The notes under the pieces: generated by a model
Told to the model about the DNA's origin: nothing
The model's input: only the letters and a program-made list of their open reading frames with translations
Databases searched by the model: none
Part shown: one piece after another, positions 43,373-52,664 of the stretch
Layout: each line of letters opens with the position of its first letter
Position numbering within the stretch: the first letter of the stretch is position 1
From: Methylobacterium platani
GTDB taxonomy: Bacteria > Pseudomonadota > Alphaproteobacteria > Rhizobiales > Beijerinckiaceae
Direction of reading: 5' to 3'
Length of the DNA: 64,000 bases
Assembly (NCBI RefSeq): GCF_001653715.1
Contig: NZ_LWHQ01000036.1
Coordinates: 21,268-85,267, forward strand
Made by a program: the position numbers and the translations under genes

Positions 43373-45328
43373 TCAGGCGCTGCGGGTGAAGTCGGCGTCG
43401 CGCTCGTCGCCCTCGCTCATGTCGAGGGCGAAACCGCCCCCGGCCTTGGCCGGACGGGACGCGGCGGCGCGCCTGGCCGGTGTCCTGACGGCCGTCTTGG
43501 CCGGCGACGTCGCGACGGGCGCCGCCATCCGGGCCGCCGTCGCCCGCAGCTGCGACACCGCCCCGTCGACCCGCCGCGAGACCGGGGCCGCAGCCGCCTC
43601 GTCGCCGAGCCGGAAGTACGCGATCGTCTCCTGCAGCATCTCGGCCTGCGCGGCGAGCTCCTCCGACGTCGCCGAAACCTGCTCGGACGCCGACGCATTC
43701 TGCTGCGTCACCTTGTCGAGCTGCTGGATCGCCTGGTTGATCTGGCCAGACCCGACATCCTGCTCCCGGCACGCCGCCGAGATCTCCTCCACCAAGGACG
43801 CCGTCCTCTTGATGTCCGGGACCAGCCGGCCCAGCATGTCGCCCGCCGCCTGCGCCGCCTTCACCGTGTCGATCGACAACGTCCCGATCTCGGCCGCCGC
43901 CGCCTGGCTCCGCTCGGCGAGCTTCCTCACCTCGCTCGCCACCACCGCAAAGCCCCGCCCGTGCTCGCCGGCCCGCGCCGCCTCGACCGCCGCGTTCAAC
44001 GCCAGCAGGTCGGTCTGCCGGGCGATCTCCTGCACGATGGTGATCTTCTGGGCGATGGTCTGCATCGCCTCGACGGCGCGACCCACCGCGACGCCGCTGG
44101 CCTCGGCATCCTTCGCCGACTGGCGGGCGATGGCCTCGGTCTGGCCGGCATTCTCGGCGTTCTGCTTCACGTTGGCGGCCATCTCCTCCATCGAGGCCGA
44201 GGCTTCCTCGGTCGAGGCCGCCTGCTCGGTCGAGCCCTGCGACAGCTGCTCGGCCGAGGCCGACAGCTCCTGGCTCCCCGACGACACGTTGCTCGCCGCG
44301 GCAGAAGCCTCCGTCACCACGGTCCGGAGCTTCCCCAGCATCTGCTCGAGGGCGATGCCGAGCACGTCCTTGTCCGAGAGCCGCTGCGCCTCGACGGTCA
44401 GGTCGCCGCCGGCGATCGCCGTCGCGATGTCGGCGATCGCCCGCAGGTTCGCGGTCATCGCCTGGAGGTTGGCCTGGACCTCGCTGCTGAGCCCGCCGAA
44501 ATCCTTCGACAGCGTCTTGGAGAAGTCGCCGATCGAGGCTGCCGCGAGGACGTCGGAGATCTCCCGGAACGCCTGCTCGACCGCGAGCGCCGTGCCCTGG
44601 ATCTGCCCGACCTCGTCGCGCCGGCCCGTATCGAGCGGGGTCGCCAGCTCGGCGAGCTTGGCGCTGACCCGGGTCACGGGCCGTGCCACGGTGCGCACGA
44701 GCAGGAAGGCGATGCCGGCCGCGAGCAGCAGGTTGGCGAGGATGCCGAGCACGATCATCTGCGTCGTCGCATCGAAGGCCGCGTTCTGCGCCTCCCGCCG
44801 CGTCTGCATCAGCGCGTTCTCGGTGGCGATCAGGTCGCCGATCCGGGCACGGATGCCGTCCATCGCCTCCTTGCCGGCGCCGTCGATCTCGCTCTGGCGG
44901 GCGGCGTCGCGGGTCTCGGGCTTCGCCATCAGGGCGATGCCCTTCTCGGCCACGCCGCGATGCCAGGCCTCCGCCAGCCGGTGGATCGCCTCGAGCCGCT
45001 CCTGCTGGGCCGGGTTGTCGGCGGTCAGCGTCTTGGCGTGCTGCCAGGCGACCGTGAAGGCGTCCCAGCCCTTCTGATAGGGGCCGAGGAACTTCGGATC
45101 CCCGGCCAGGAGGAAGCCGCGGTACCCGGTCTCCTGGTCGACCATGCCGCCGAGCGCGCCGTTGGCGGCGTCGATGACCTGGATCGTGTGGTTGGTCCAG
45201 TTGACCGTCTGCCGGATGTCCGACGACTTCCAGTAGACGACACCGTTCACCGCGAGCCCGACCGTCAGCATGACGGCGAAGGTAATCCCGAGCTTTCGGG
45301 GTATCGAGATGTTGTCGAACATGCTCAT
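43373..45328 (-). CDS. methyl-accepting chemotaxis protein, CHASE3-type sensor
   Basis: A 651-residue transmembrane receptor. The first helix (KLGITFAVMLTVGLAVNGVVYW) precedes a CHASE3-like periplasmic four-helix sensor (about 35-185, with GGMVDQETGYRGFLLAGD). The second helix (MIVLGILANLLLAAGIAFLL) leads to HAMP, and the signalling hairpin has EIARQTDLLALNAAVEAARAGEHGRGFAVVASEVRKLAERS at its tip. The C-terminal tail ends MSEGDERDADFTRSA, almost as in the two upstream MCPs. Bases 43521-44291 are nearly identical to blocks in those MCP genes. The sensed ligand is unknown. Confidence 0.93.
   Translation of the reverse strand: MSMFDNISIPRKLGITFAVMLTVGLAVNGVVYWKSSDIRQTVNWTNHTIQVIDAANGALGGMVDQETGYRGFLLAGDPKFLGPYQKGWDAFTVAWQHAKTLTADNPAQQERLEAIHRLAEAWHRGVAEKGIALMAKPETRDAARQSEIDGAGKEAMDGIRARIGDLIATENALMQTRREAQNAAFDATTQMIVLGILANLLLAAGIAFLLVRTVARPVTRVSAKLAELATPLDTGRRDEVGQIQGTALAVEQAFREISDVLAAASIGDFSKTLSKDFGGLSSEVQANLQAMTANLRAIADIATAIAGGDLTVEAQRLSDKDVLGIALEQMLGKLRTVVTEASAAASNVSSGSQELSASAEQLSQGSTEQAASTEEASASMEEMAANVKQNAENAGQTEAIARQSAKDAEASGVAVGRAVEAMQTIAQKITIVQEIARQTDLLALNAAVEAARAGEHGRGFAVVASEVRKLAERSQAAAAEIGTLSIDTVKAAQAAGDMLGRLVPDIKRTASLVEEISAACREQDVGSGQINQAIQQLDKVTQQNASASEQVSATSEELAAQAEMLQETIAYFRLGDEAAAAPVSRRVDGAVSQLRATAARMAAPVATSPAKTAVRTPARRAAASRPAKAGGGFALDMSEGDERDADFTRSA
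43521..44291. repeat. MCP near-identical repeat, copy 1
   Basis: A 771-bp block in the 3' half of the first MCP gene, matched almost base for base at 45688-46452 and 47935-48705. It covers the signalling hairpin. Differences are scattered: near 43800-43830 this copy has CTCTTGATGTCCGGGACC, where the other two read TTCTTGATGTCCGGAACC. Confidence 0.85.
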
Positions 45329-45484
45329 CGAGGAAGGCCGGATCGTTGGGAAGCCGAGAGAGTCACGGAATCCTGCCGGGCCGGTCGGGCCCCGACGCGG
45401 ATTCCGCGGGTGAGAGGGAGGGGCGGGCGGGCCCCTGGAGGCGTTCCCGTCGATCCGGTCCGGAGATGGCCCGGGCGGGCGGCC

Positions 45485-45502
45485 GGGGATCGCGGGATCC
45501 CC
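45485..45502 (-). terminator. hairpin after the second MCP gene
   Basis: GGGGATC and GATCCCC form a seven-bp stem around a four-base loop, 26 bp past the stop of the leftward MCP gene. It is one of three hairpins that follow the three MCP genes. Confidence 0.4.
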
Positions 45503-45527
45503 GTCGCACCCGTCCGGGCGGTCGCGC

Positions 45528-47627
45528 TCAGGCGACGCGGGTGAAGTCGGCGTCGCGCTCGTCGCCCTCGCTCATGTCGAGGGCGAAACCGCCCCCGCCC
45601 GCGGCCTTCGGCGCCGGACGGGCGGACCCGCGCCTGGCGGCGGCCTTGGCCGGACCCCGCACCGGCGACTTCACGACCGCCGAGGGCGCCGCCATCCGGG
45701 CGGCCGTCGCCCGCAGCTGCGACACCGCCCCGTCGATCGGCCGCGACCGCGCCGCCTGCATGCCGTCGATCCGGAAGTACGCGATCGTCTCCTGCAGCTG
45801 CTCGGCCTGCGCGGCGAGCTCCTCCGACGTCGCCGAGACCTGCTCGGATGCCGACGCATTCTGCTGCGTCACCTTGTCGAGCTGCTGGATCGCCTGGTTG
45901 ATCTGGCCAGACCCGACATCCTGCTCCCGGCACGCCGCCGAGATCTCCTCGACCAGCGACGCCGTCTTCTTGATGTCCGGAACCAGACGACCCAGCATGT
46001 CGCCCGCGGCTTGCGCCGCCTTCACCGTGTCGATCGACAACGTCCCGATCTCGGCCGCCGCCGCCTGGCTCCGCTCGGCGAGCTTCCTCACCTCGCTCGC
46101 CACCACCGCAAAGCCCCGCCCGTGCTCGCCGGCCCGCGCCGCCTCGACCGCCGCGTTCAACGCCAGCAGGTCGGTCTGCCGGGCGATCTCCTGCACGATG
46201 GTGATCTTCTGGGCGATGGTCTGCATCGCCTCGACGGCGCGACCCACCGCGACGCCGCTGGCCTCGGCATCCTTCGCCGACTGGCGGGCGATGGCCTCGG
46301 TCTGGCCGGCATTCTCGGCGTTCTGCTTCACGTTGGCGGCCATCTCCTCCATCGAGGCCGAGGCCTCCTCGGTCGAGGCCGCCTGCTCGGTCGAGCCCTG
46401 CGACAGCTGCTCGGCCGAGGCCGACAGCTCTTGGCTCCCCGACGACACGTTGCCCGCCGCCGTGACCACCTGGCCGACGACCTCGCGCAGCTTCACGTTC
46501 ATCGCCTGGATCGCCTGCAGGAGATCCGTCACCTCGTCGCGGCCGGTCGGGACCACGTCCCTGGTCAGGTCGCCGGCCGCGACGCTCTGGGCCGCGGACA
46601 CCGCCTTGGCGAGGCCGCGGGAGATCGCGACCGCCAGCCACAGCGCCATCGCGAGGCCGAGGATCACCGCGCCGACGACGACGGCAGTGAGGACGGTACG
46701 GGTCGATTCGTAGGCCGACTGCGTCTCGCGCACGAAGCCCTGGGCGACGCTCTCCTCGTAGCCGCGCAGCTTGCCCACCTCCTCGACGACCGCCTTGCGC
46801 GCATCGGTGAAGGGACCGACGTAGTAGCGCAGGGCCTTGGCGTCGGTGTTGGCCAGCCCGAGGGCGAAGACCTTCTCGGCCGAGGGCTCCCAGACCTTCA
46901 CGGCGGCGGAGAGGGCGATGGCGGCCTCGGCGTAGCCCGCGGCCCGGGCCTGCTCGGTCAGCTTGCCGAGGTCGCGCCACAGGGCCTTCTGGGTCTCGCC
47001 GAACTCCCCGGCGACCTTGGCCAGCAGGGCGTCGTCGGTGATGACGATCTCGCGGTAGATCTCGCCGCGCAGGCGCACCATCTTGAGCTCGATGGCGGTG
47101 ACGAGGGCGTTGTCCTCGGCCGAGAGGCCGGGCCGGGCCTTGATCTCGTCGATGCGGGCCATCACCGCCGTGTAGGTGGAGAGCTGCTCGCTGGTCGCGA
47201 TCGCGTTGGCGGTGTTGTTGCCGTTCTGGACCGAGAACTCCATGCCGCGGGTCACGGCCTCGCTCAGCTTCGTCCAGTTCTCGCGCAGGGGCTGGACGCG
47301 GACGCGGTCCTCGGCCGGGACGAGGTCGGTGTAGTCCTTCAGGATGCCCTGGAGCTTGGCGTCGTTCGCCTTGAACTCGGCGAACAGCTTCTCGCGGGCG
47401 GCGTTCGTCGGCTCGAGCATCGAGCGGGCGAACATGCGGGCGGCGTCGAAGGACATCGCCTCGATGCGCAGGATCCGCTGGACCTGCGAGAACGGACGGG
47501 CCGCGAAGGCCTGCATCCGGTCGTTGGACTGACTCAGGCTCGTCACCGCCAGGGTGCCGGCTCCGCCGAGGAGGAGAAGGATCACCCCGAAGGCGATCCC
47601 GAGCTTCGCTTTGATCGTGAACCGCAT
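45528..47627 (-). CDS. methyl-accepting chemotaxis protein, long helical sensor
   Basis: A 699-residue receptor. The first helix (LGIAFGVILLLLGGAGTLAV) precedes a long, all-helical periplasmic sensor (about 35-300) of four-helix-bundle or HBM type, and the second helix (TVLTAVVVGAVILGLAMALWLA) leads to HAMP. The signalling domain has the same EIARQTDLLALNAAVEAARAG tip, and the C-terminal tail is MSEGDERDADFTRVA. It differs from the neighbouring MCPs in the sensor but shares a block of about 765 bp (45688-46452). That block is six bases shorter because MCP2 reads FRIDG where the others read FRLGDEAAAA. Confidence 0.93.
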   Translation of the reverse strand: MRFTIKAKLGIAFGVILLLLGGAGTLAVTSLSQSNDRMQAFAARPFSQVQRILRIEAMSFDAARMFARSMLEPTNAAREKLFAEFKANDAKLQGILKDYTDLVPAEDRVRVQPLRENWTKLSEAVTRGMEFSVQNGNNTANAIATSEQLSTYTAVMARIDEIKARPGLSAEDNALVTAIELKMVRLRGEIYREIVITDDALLAKVAGEFGETQKALWRDLGKLTEQARAAGYAEAAIALSAAVKVWEPSAEKVFALGLANTDAKALRYYVGPFTDARKAVVEEVGKLRGYEESVAQGFVRETQSAYESTRTVLTAVVVGAVILGLAMALWLAVAISRGLAKAVSAAQSVAAGDLTRDVVPTGRDEVTDLLQAIQAMNVKLREVVGQVVTAAGNVSSGSQELSASAEQLSQGSTEQAASTEEASASMEEMAANVKQNAENAGQTEAIARQSAKDAEASGVAVGRAVEAMQTIAQKITIVQEIARQTDLLALNAAVEAARAGEHGRGFAVVASEVRKLAERSQAAAAEIGTLSIDTVKAAQAAGDMLGRLVPDIKKTASLVEEISAACREQDVGSGQINQAIQQLDKVTQQNASASEQVSATSEELAAQAEQLQETIAYFRIDGMQAARSRPIDGAVSQLRATAARMAAPSAVVKSPVRGPAKAAARRGSARPAPKAAGGGGFALDMSEGDERDADFTRVA
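45688..46452. repeat. MCP near-identical repeat, copy 2
   Basis: A 765-bp copy of the block at 43521-44291. It shares more small variants with copy 3 than with copy 1 in the central part (for example GGAACCAGACGACCC). Confidence 0.85.
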
Positions 47628-47724
47628 CGTCGTGGGCTCTCTTTGCTCGTCCGGATGTGTCCTGGGGGCGATCGGAGCCGCCGGCGGTCGATCGGCACGA
47701 CGCGCCGACGGCTCTTTCGGTGCT

Positions 47725-47750
47725 CCGCGCGAGCGTTCGACCTCGCGCGG
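47725..47750 (-). terminator. hairpin after the third MCP gene
   Basis: CCGCGCGAG and CTCGCGCGG are perfectly complementary around an eight-base loop, 19 bp beyond the leftward MCP stop at 47769. Confidence 0.45.
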
Positions 47751-47768
47751 GATCGGGGGTCACCGGCG

Positions 47769-50000
47769 TCAGGCGACGCGGGTGAAGTCGGCGTCGCGCT
47801 CGTCGCCCTCGCTCATGTCGAGGGCGAAACCGCCCCCGCCCGCGGCCTTCGGCGCCGGGCGGGCGGATCCGCGCTTGGCCGGGATGGCGGTCGACGCCCT
47901 GGCCTGCGCCCGCGCCGGCGACGTCGCGACGGGCGCCGCCATCCGGGCCGCCGTCGCCCGCAGCTGCGACACCGCCCCGTCGACCCGCCGCGAGACCGGG
48001 GCCGCAGCCGCCTCGTCGCCGAGCCGGAAGTACGCGATCGTCTCCTGCAGCATCTCGGCCTGCGCGGCGAGCTCCTCCGACGTCGCCGAGACCTGCTCGG
48101 ACGCCGATGCATTCTGCTGCGTCACCTTGTCGAGCTGCTGGATCGCCTGGTTGATCTGGCCAGACCCGACATCCTGCTCCCGGCACGCCGCCGAGATCTC
48201 CTCGACCAGCGACGCCGTCTTCTTGATGTCCGGAACCAGACGACCCAGCATGTCGCCCGCGGCTTGCGCCGCCTTCACCGTGTCGATCGACAACATCCCG
48301 ATCTCGGCCGCCGCCGCCTGGCTCCGCTCGGCGAGCTTCCTCACCTCGCTCGCCACCACCGCAAAGCCCCGCCCATGCTCGCCGGCCCGCGCCGCCTCGA
48401 CCGCCGCGTTCAACGCCAGCAGGTCGGTCTGCCGGGCGATCTCCTGCACGATGGTGATCTTCTGGGCGATGGTCTGCATCGCCTCGACGGCGCGACCCAC
48501 CGCGACGCCGCTGGCCTCGGCATCCTTCGCCGACTGGCGGGCGATGGCCTCGGTCTGGCCGGCATTCTCGGCGTTCTGCTTCACGTTGGCGGCCATCTCC
48601 TCCATCGAGGCCGAGGCTTCCTCGGTCGAGGCCGCCTGCTCGGTCGAGCCCTGCGACAACTGCTCGGCCGAGGCCGACAGCTCCTGGCTCCCCGACGACA
48701 CGTTGCCCGCCGCGGCAGACGCCTCCGTCACCACGGTGCGGAGCCGGGCCAGCATCGTCTGCAGGGCGAGGCCCATCCGGTCCTTGTCCGACAGGGGCTT
48801 GGCCTCGACCGTGAGGTCGCCCTCGGCGATCGCGTCGGCGAGGCCCGCGGTCTCGTTGAGGTTGGCCGTCATGCGGTTCATGGCGGTGACGAGGTCGCCG
48901 ATCTCGTCGCGGGAGGTCACCGTCACCGTCCGGGTCAGGTCACCGGCCGCTACGGCATCGGCGAGGGACACCGCGCGGCTCAGGCCCCGGGCGATCGCGA
49001 CGGCGAGCCAGGTCGCGATGCCTAAGCCGAGGAGCAGCGCGCCCGCCAGCACGGCGAGCAGCATCGTCTGGCCCTCGCTGGTTTCCGTCCGGGCCCGCGC
49101 CACCGCATCGGCCATGCGCTTGCCCTGGAACTCGACCAGGGCGTCGAAGGCGCGGATCGCCGTCGTGCTCGCGACGGCATACTCGCCCGAGGCGAGGTCG
49201 GCGGCCCGCACGGTGCCGCCGACCTCGACGGTGGCGAGCGCCTTCTGGAACGACGCCGCCCAGGCCCCGTACTTCTGCCGGATCGCCTCGACGGGCAGGC
49301 CGCGGGCGGCGCCGACGCGCAGCAGCTCGTCCATCGCGCGCGAGATCTCCTCGCGCACCTGCTTGGCCGCCGCCACGCGCTGCTCGAGCGCCGCGGCGCT
49401 CGTGGCGCCGGTCGCCGCCTGCATCTGCCCCCAGGCGCGCTCCATGCGGATCTGGAAGCCCGCCGCGGCGCGCACGAGCTCGTCGCCGCCCGCCTCGCCG
49501 GCGCGGCCGTTGATCAGCGTGTCCAGCTCGGTGCGCAGGGCCGCCGTGGCGGGCCGCCCGCTCGCGTCGATCTCCGCCCACGTCCGGACGTTCGAGTTGA
49601 GCCGGGTCAGCTCCACCACCTTGACGCCGAGCGCGCGCTGCCTGTCGTACTTGTCGCTCAGGTCCTCGAAGAGGCGCCGGCCCTCGTCGGAATTGATGTA
49701 GGTCTTCGCCTTGGCCATCGCGGCGAGCGCGTCGGCGCGGTTGTCCGCCGCGCGCTTGCTGAAATCGGCCATCTGGGCGTCGTCGGCGCTGATGACCGCC
49801 GCGCGCGCGTTCGAGATGCCGCGGACGGCGTTGGCCTTGGCGTCGAGAACGAGCGTCTGGACCTCGGAGCGGCCGACGACGAAATTCATCGCCTCGTCGG
49901 CCGCCATCAGCCGCTGGTAGCCGACGCCGCCGGCGATTCCGGCCAGGACGAGGACCGAGGCGAAGCCGCCGGCGAGTTTCGCCTTGATGGTGAGGCGCAT
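47769..50000 (-). CDS. methyl-accepting chemotaxis protein, HBM-like sensor
   Basis: A 743-residue receptor. The first helix (KLAGGFASVLVLAGIAGGVGY) precedes a helical bimodular-type periplasmic region (about 30-310), then the second helix (MLLAVLAGALLLGLGIATWLA), HAMP, a second HAMP-like linker, and the MCP signalling domain with the same conserved tip and C-terminal tail (DERDADFTRVA). A GGAG site lies seven bases before the ATG at 50000; a GTG at 50018 is less likely. Being first of the three MCPs after cheW, it may have seeded the others by duplication, since all share the block at 47935-48705. Confidence 0.93.
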   Translation of the reverse strand: MRLTIKAKLAGGFASVLVLAGIAGGVGYQRLMAADEAMNFVVGRSEVQTLVLDAKANAVRGISNARAAVISADDAQMADFSKRAADNRADALAAMAKAKTYINSDEGRRLFEDLSDKYDRQRALGVKVVELTRLNSNVRTWAEIDASGRPATAALRTELDTLINGRAGEAGGDELVRAAAGFQIRMERAWGQMQAATGATSAAALEQRVAAAKQVREEISRAMDELLRVGAARGLPVEAIRQKYGAWAASFQKALATVEVGGTVRAADLASGEYAVASTTAIRAFDALVEFQGKRMADAVARARTETSEGQTMLLAVLAGALLLGLGIATWLAVAIARGLSRAVSLADAVAAGDLTRTVTVTSRDEIGDLVTAMNRMTANLNETAGLADAIAEGDLTVEAKPLSDKDRMGLALQTMLARLRTVVTEASAAAGNVSSGSQELSASAEQLSQGSTEQAASTEEASASMEEMAANVKQNAENAGQTEAIARQSAKDAEASGVAVGRAVEAMQTIAQKITIVQEIARQTDLLALNAAVEAARAGEHGRGFAVVASEVRKLAERSQAAAAEIGMLSIDTVKAAQAAGDMLGRLVPDIKKTASLVEEISAACREQDVGSGQINQAIQQLDKVTQQNASASEQVSATSEELAAQAEMLQETIAYFRLGDEAAAAPVSRRVDGAVSQLRATAARMAAPVATSPARAQARASTAIPAKRGSARPAPKAAGGGGFALDMSEGDERDADFTRVA
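47935..48705. repeat. MCP near-identical repeat, copy 3
   Basis: A 771-bp copy. In its left part (47935-48060) it matches copy 1 better (same Arg-Leu-Gly-Asp-Glu segment), and in its centre it matches copy 2 better. That mosaic pattern suggests gene conversion. Confidence 0.85.
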
Positions 50001-50019
50001 GGAATGACTCCAGACCAAC

Positions 50020-50484
50020 TCAGTTCAGGATGCGCTCGACGTCGGGCAGGATGACGAACTCGTCCCCGCACTTGACGATCGACTTGATGTATTCGGGCCG
50101 CCACGTGGTCCCCACCTTGGGCACCTGCTGGGCGGTGCCGGTCTGCACCTCGGTCACCTCGAACACCTTGTCGGCGACGAGGGCGACGACGACGGGATCG
50201 CCGGCGATGCCGACCTCGATCACCACGAAGCGGGTGTCGGGCGTCGCCGCCTCCGGCGTCATGCCGAAGCGCTCACGGATGTCGGCGAGCGGCACGACGT
50301 TGCCGCGCACGTTGACGACCCGGTCGAGATGGGCCCGGGCGCCCGCCACCCGGGTCGCCGGGATCGGGTCGATGATCTCGCGCACCATGCCGGCATCGAG
50401 CGCGAAGGTCTCCGAGCCGATGCGCACCTTCACCACCTGCAGCCCGGCCGTCGGCCGCTCGGCATCCGCTGCCCCGGTCATCAT
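50020..50484 (-). CDS. cheW: chemotaxis coupling protein CheW (copy 1)
   Basis: A 154-residue CheW with VVKVRIGSETFALDAGMVREIID, LDRVVNVRGNVVPLADIRERFG and VVALVADKVFEVTEV, ending SIVKCGDEFVILPDVERIL. Tandem ATGs at 50484/50481 overlap the cheA stop (ATGA), so cheA and cheW are coupled. It differs clearly from the CheW at 42678-43151; the two may serve different receptor sets or build mixed arrays. Confidence 0.95.
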   Translation of the reverse strand: MMTGAADAERPTAGLQVVKVRIGSETFALDAGMVREIIDPIPATRVAGARAHLDRVVNVRGNVVPLADIRERFGMTPEAATPDTRFVVIEVGIAGDPVVVALVADKVFEVTEVQTGTAQQVPKVGTTWRPEYIKSIVKCGDEFVILPDVERILN

Positions 50485-52664
50485 GCCACCTCCTGGTATT
50501 CGCGCGGCATCTCCGCGTGCCCGCCCGACACGAGACGCCCGACGTCGATGATGAGGGCGGCGGTGCCGTCGCCGAGGATCGTCGCCCCCGAGAAGGTCGC
50601 GACGTCCGCGTGGAGCTTCGAGAGCGACTTGATCACCGTCTGGTGGTTGCCGATGATCTGGTCGGCGAGCAGCCCGACCCGGGTCTCGCCGACCGAGACG
50701 ATGATGACCTTCTGGTGCGGGTCGGGCTGCCCTTCCGCCTCGAACAGCGTCCGCAGCCGCAGGAACGGCACCAGCGCGCCGCGGATGTTCAGGAAGTCGC
50801 GGCCGCGGCCGGTCCGGTCGCCCTCGGGCAGCTCGACGCATTCCTCGACCGCCGAGAGCGGCACGACGTACCGCCCCTCGCCGACCCGGATCAGCAGGCC
50901 CTCGATGATCGCGAGCGTCAGCGGCAGCCGCAGGGAGACCGTGGTGCCCGCGCCGGGCTCGGTCGCGATGTCGATCGTGCCGCGCAAGGCCTCGATGGTC
51001 TTCTTGACGACGTCCATGCCGACGCCGCGGCCCGACAGGGCCGAGATCGTCGCGGCGGTCGAGAAGCCGGGGGCGAACAGGAACTGGTAGACCTGCTGGT
51101 CGGTCAGCACGGTGCCGGGGGCGACGAGCCCCTTCTCCTCGGCCTTGGCGCGGATGCGGGCCGCATCCAGCCCGGCGCCGTCGTCGCGCACGCTCACCCG
51201 CACCTGGGCGCCGGCATGCTCGGCCGACAGGGTGATGCGGCCGGTCGCGCCCTTGGTGCTGCCGGCGCGCCGGGCCGGGTCCTCGATGCCGTGGTCGATG
51301 GCGTTGCGGATCAGGTGGACCAGCGGATCGGCCAGGCGCTCGATCACGGTCTTGTCGAGCTCGGTCTCCTCGCCCTCGGTGACGAAGTCGACCGGCTTGC
51401 CGAGATCCCGCGACAGGTCGTGGACGAGGCGCCGGAAGCGGCCGAACAGCGCCCCGATCGGCACCATGCGGATGCTCATCGTGGTGTCGCGCAGGCGCGC
51501 CGAGAGCCGCTCGATCTCCTCGGCGACGGTCTTGATGCCGGAATCGGCGTGCAGGCCGGCGAGCTGGCTCAGGCGCGCCTGGGCGATGACGAGCTCGCCG
51601 ACCCGGTCCATCAGCTCGTCGAGGCGCTCCGCCTCGACCCGCACGGTGCTGGCGGTGCGCTCCTCGCTGCGGCGCGCGCCGGCCCGCGGCTCGGGCGCGG
51701 CGGCGGGACGCGCGGCGGGGACCTCCACCGGTGCCGGAGCCCGATCGGCCCGGACCGGGCTCGCCGGCTCGCCGGGGGCCGGGCGCAGGGAGGCGAGGAT
51801 CACGGGGGCAGGTGCCGCGGAGGGTGGTGCCGCGGAGGGCGGTTCCGGGGACGCCGGCGCGGCGGCAGGCTCCGTCGCTCCTCCGTCCGGGAGCGGCGCG
51901 GCGCCCTCGCCGTCGAGCGGCGCCAGGGTGAGGCCGACCTCGTCCTGGACGAACAGGAACACGTCCTCGATCGCCTCCCGGGGCACGCCGGCCCGCAGCA
52001 CGACCTCCCAGCCGATCGCCAGGGCCTCGGGATCGAGCGCGGCGAGGTCGGGCAGGGCGCCGAGGCGCGGCACGACCGTGCAGGGGCCGAGGTCGCGCAG
52101 GTCGTCGAGGAGGGCGAGCGGGTTGGTGCCGTTGCGCAGGACGTCCGGCGCGAAGGCGATCCCGATCCGCCAGCCGGCCGGGCCGGCGGCCGGCGCGGCC
52201 GGGACCGGCGGCGCGGCCGGGGCGGGGGCCTGGGTCTGGGTCTGGGTCTGGGCAGGAACAGGGGCGGGTGCCGGCGCCGCCCGGCCCGTCGCCCGTCCGA
52301 CGAGGTTGCCGAGCTCGTCGAGGATCGCCTGGCCGAAGACCGGCTCGGCGCCGTCGGGATCCTCGATCAGCAGGCGGATATAGTCCTTGGCCGACAGGGC
52401 GACGTTGACGAGATCGACGCTCGCCGGCACGCGGCCCTGGCGCACGAGGTCGAAGGCGGTCTCGAAATCGTGGGTGAACGCGGCCACGCGCTCGAAGCCG
52501 AACATCGCCCCCGAGCCCTTGATGGTGTGCAGCGCGCGGAACGCCGTGTCGATCAGGGCCCGGTCCTGCGGCTTCTCGCCGAGGTCGAGCAGCGTGGTCT
52601 CGAGGCAGGCGAGCAGTTCGTCGGCCTCCATGCGGAACACGTCGACCGGGTTGAGAGTGGTCAT
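50481..52664 (-). CDS. cheA: chemotaxis histidine kinase CheA
   Basis: A 727-residue CheA with all five modules. P1 (HPt) has phospho-His46 in ALHTIKGSGAMFG. A proline/alanine/glutamine-rich linker (about 130-165, with a QTQTQTQ run) leads to P2-like GWRIGIAFAPDVLRNG. A second Pro/Ala linker (about 255-340) leads to the P3 dimerisation helices (RLDELMDRVGELVIAQARLSQLA). The P4 kinase domain has HLIRNAIDHGIEDPARR, DDGAGLDAARI and GRGVGMDVVKKTI, and a P5 CheW-like domain ends the protein. It is the first gene of the leftward che operon. Confidence 0.96.
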   Translation of the reverse strand: MTTLNPVDVFRMEADELLACLETTLLDLGEKPQDRALIDTAFRALHTIKGSGAMFGFERVAAFTHDFETAFDLVRQGRVPASVDLVNVALSAKDYIRLLIEDPDGAEPVFGQAILDELGNLVGRATGRAAPAPAPVPAQTQTQTQAPAPAAPPVPAAPAAGPAGWRIGIAFAPDVLRNGTNPLALLDDLRDLGPCTVVPRLGALPDLAALDPEALAIGWEVVLRAGVPREAIEDVFLFVQDEVGLTLAPLDGEGAAPLPDGGATEPAAAPASPEPPSAAPPSAAPAPVILASLRPAPGEPASPVRADRAPAPVEVPAARPAAAPEPRAGARRSEERTASTVRVEAERLDELMDRVGELVIAQARLSQLAGLHADSGIKTVAEEIERLSARLRDTTMSIRMVPIGALFGRFRRLVHDLSRDLGKPVDFVTEGEETELDKTVIERLADPLVHLIRNAIDHGIEDPARRAGSTKGATGRITLSAEHAGAQVRVSVRDDGAGLDAARIRAKAEEKGLVAPGTVLTDQQVYQFLFAPGFSTAATISALSGRGVGMDVVKKTIEALRGTIDIATEPGAGTTVSLRLPLTLAIIEGLLIRVGEGRYVVPLSAVEECVELPEGDRTGRGRDFLNIRGALVPFLRLRTLFEAEGQPDPHQKVIIVSVGETRVGLLADQIIGNHQTVIKSLSKLHADVATFSGATILGDGTAALIIDVGRLVSGGHAEMPREYQEVA

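Noticed and set aside
43521..48705. CRISPR-like or transposon repeat array
   Set aside because: The repeated blocks are in-frame coding sequence of MCP signalling domains, without spacers or transposase genes.
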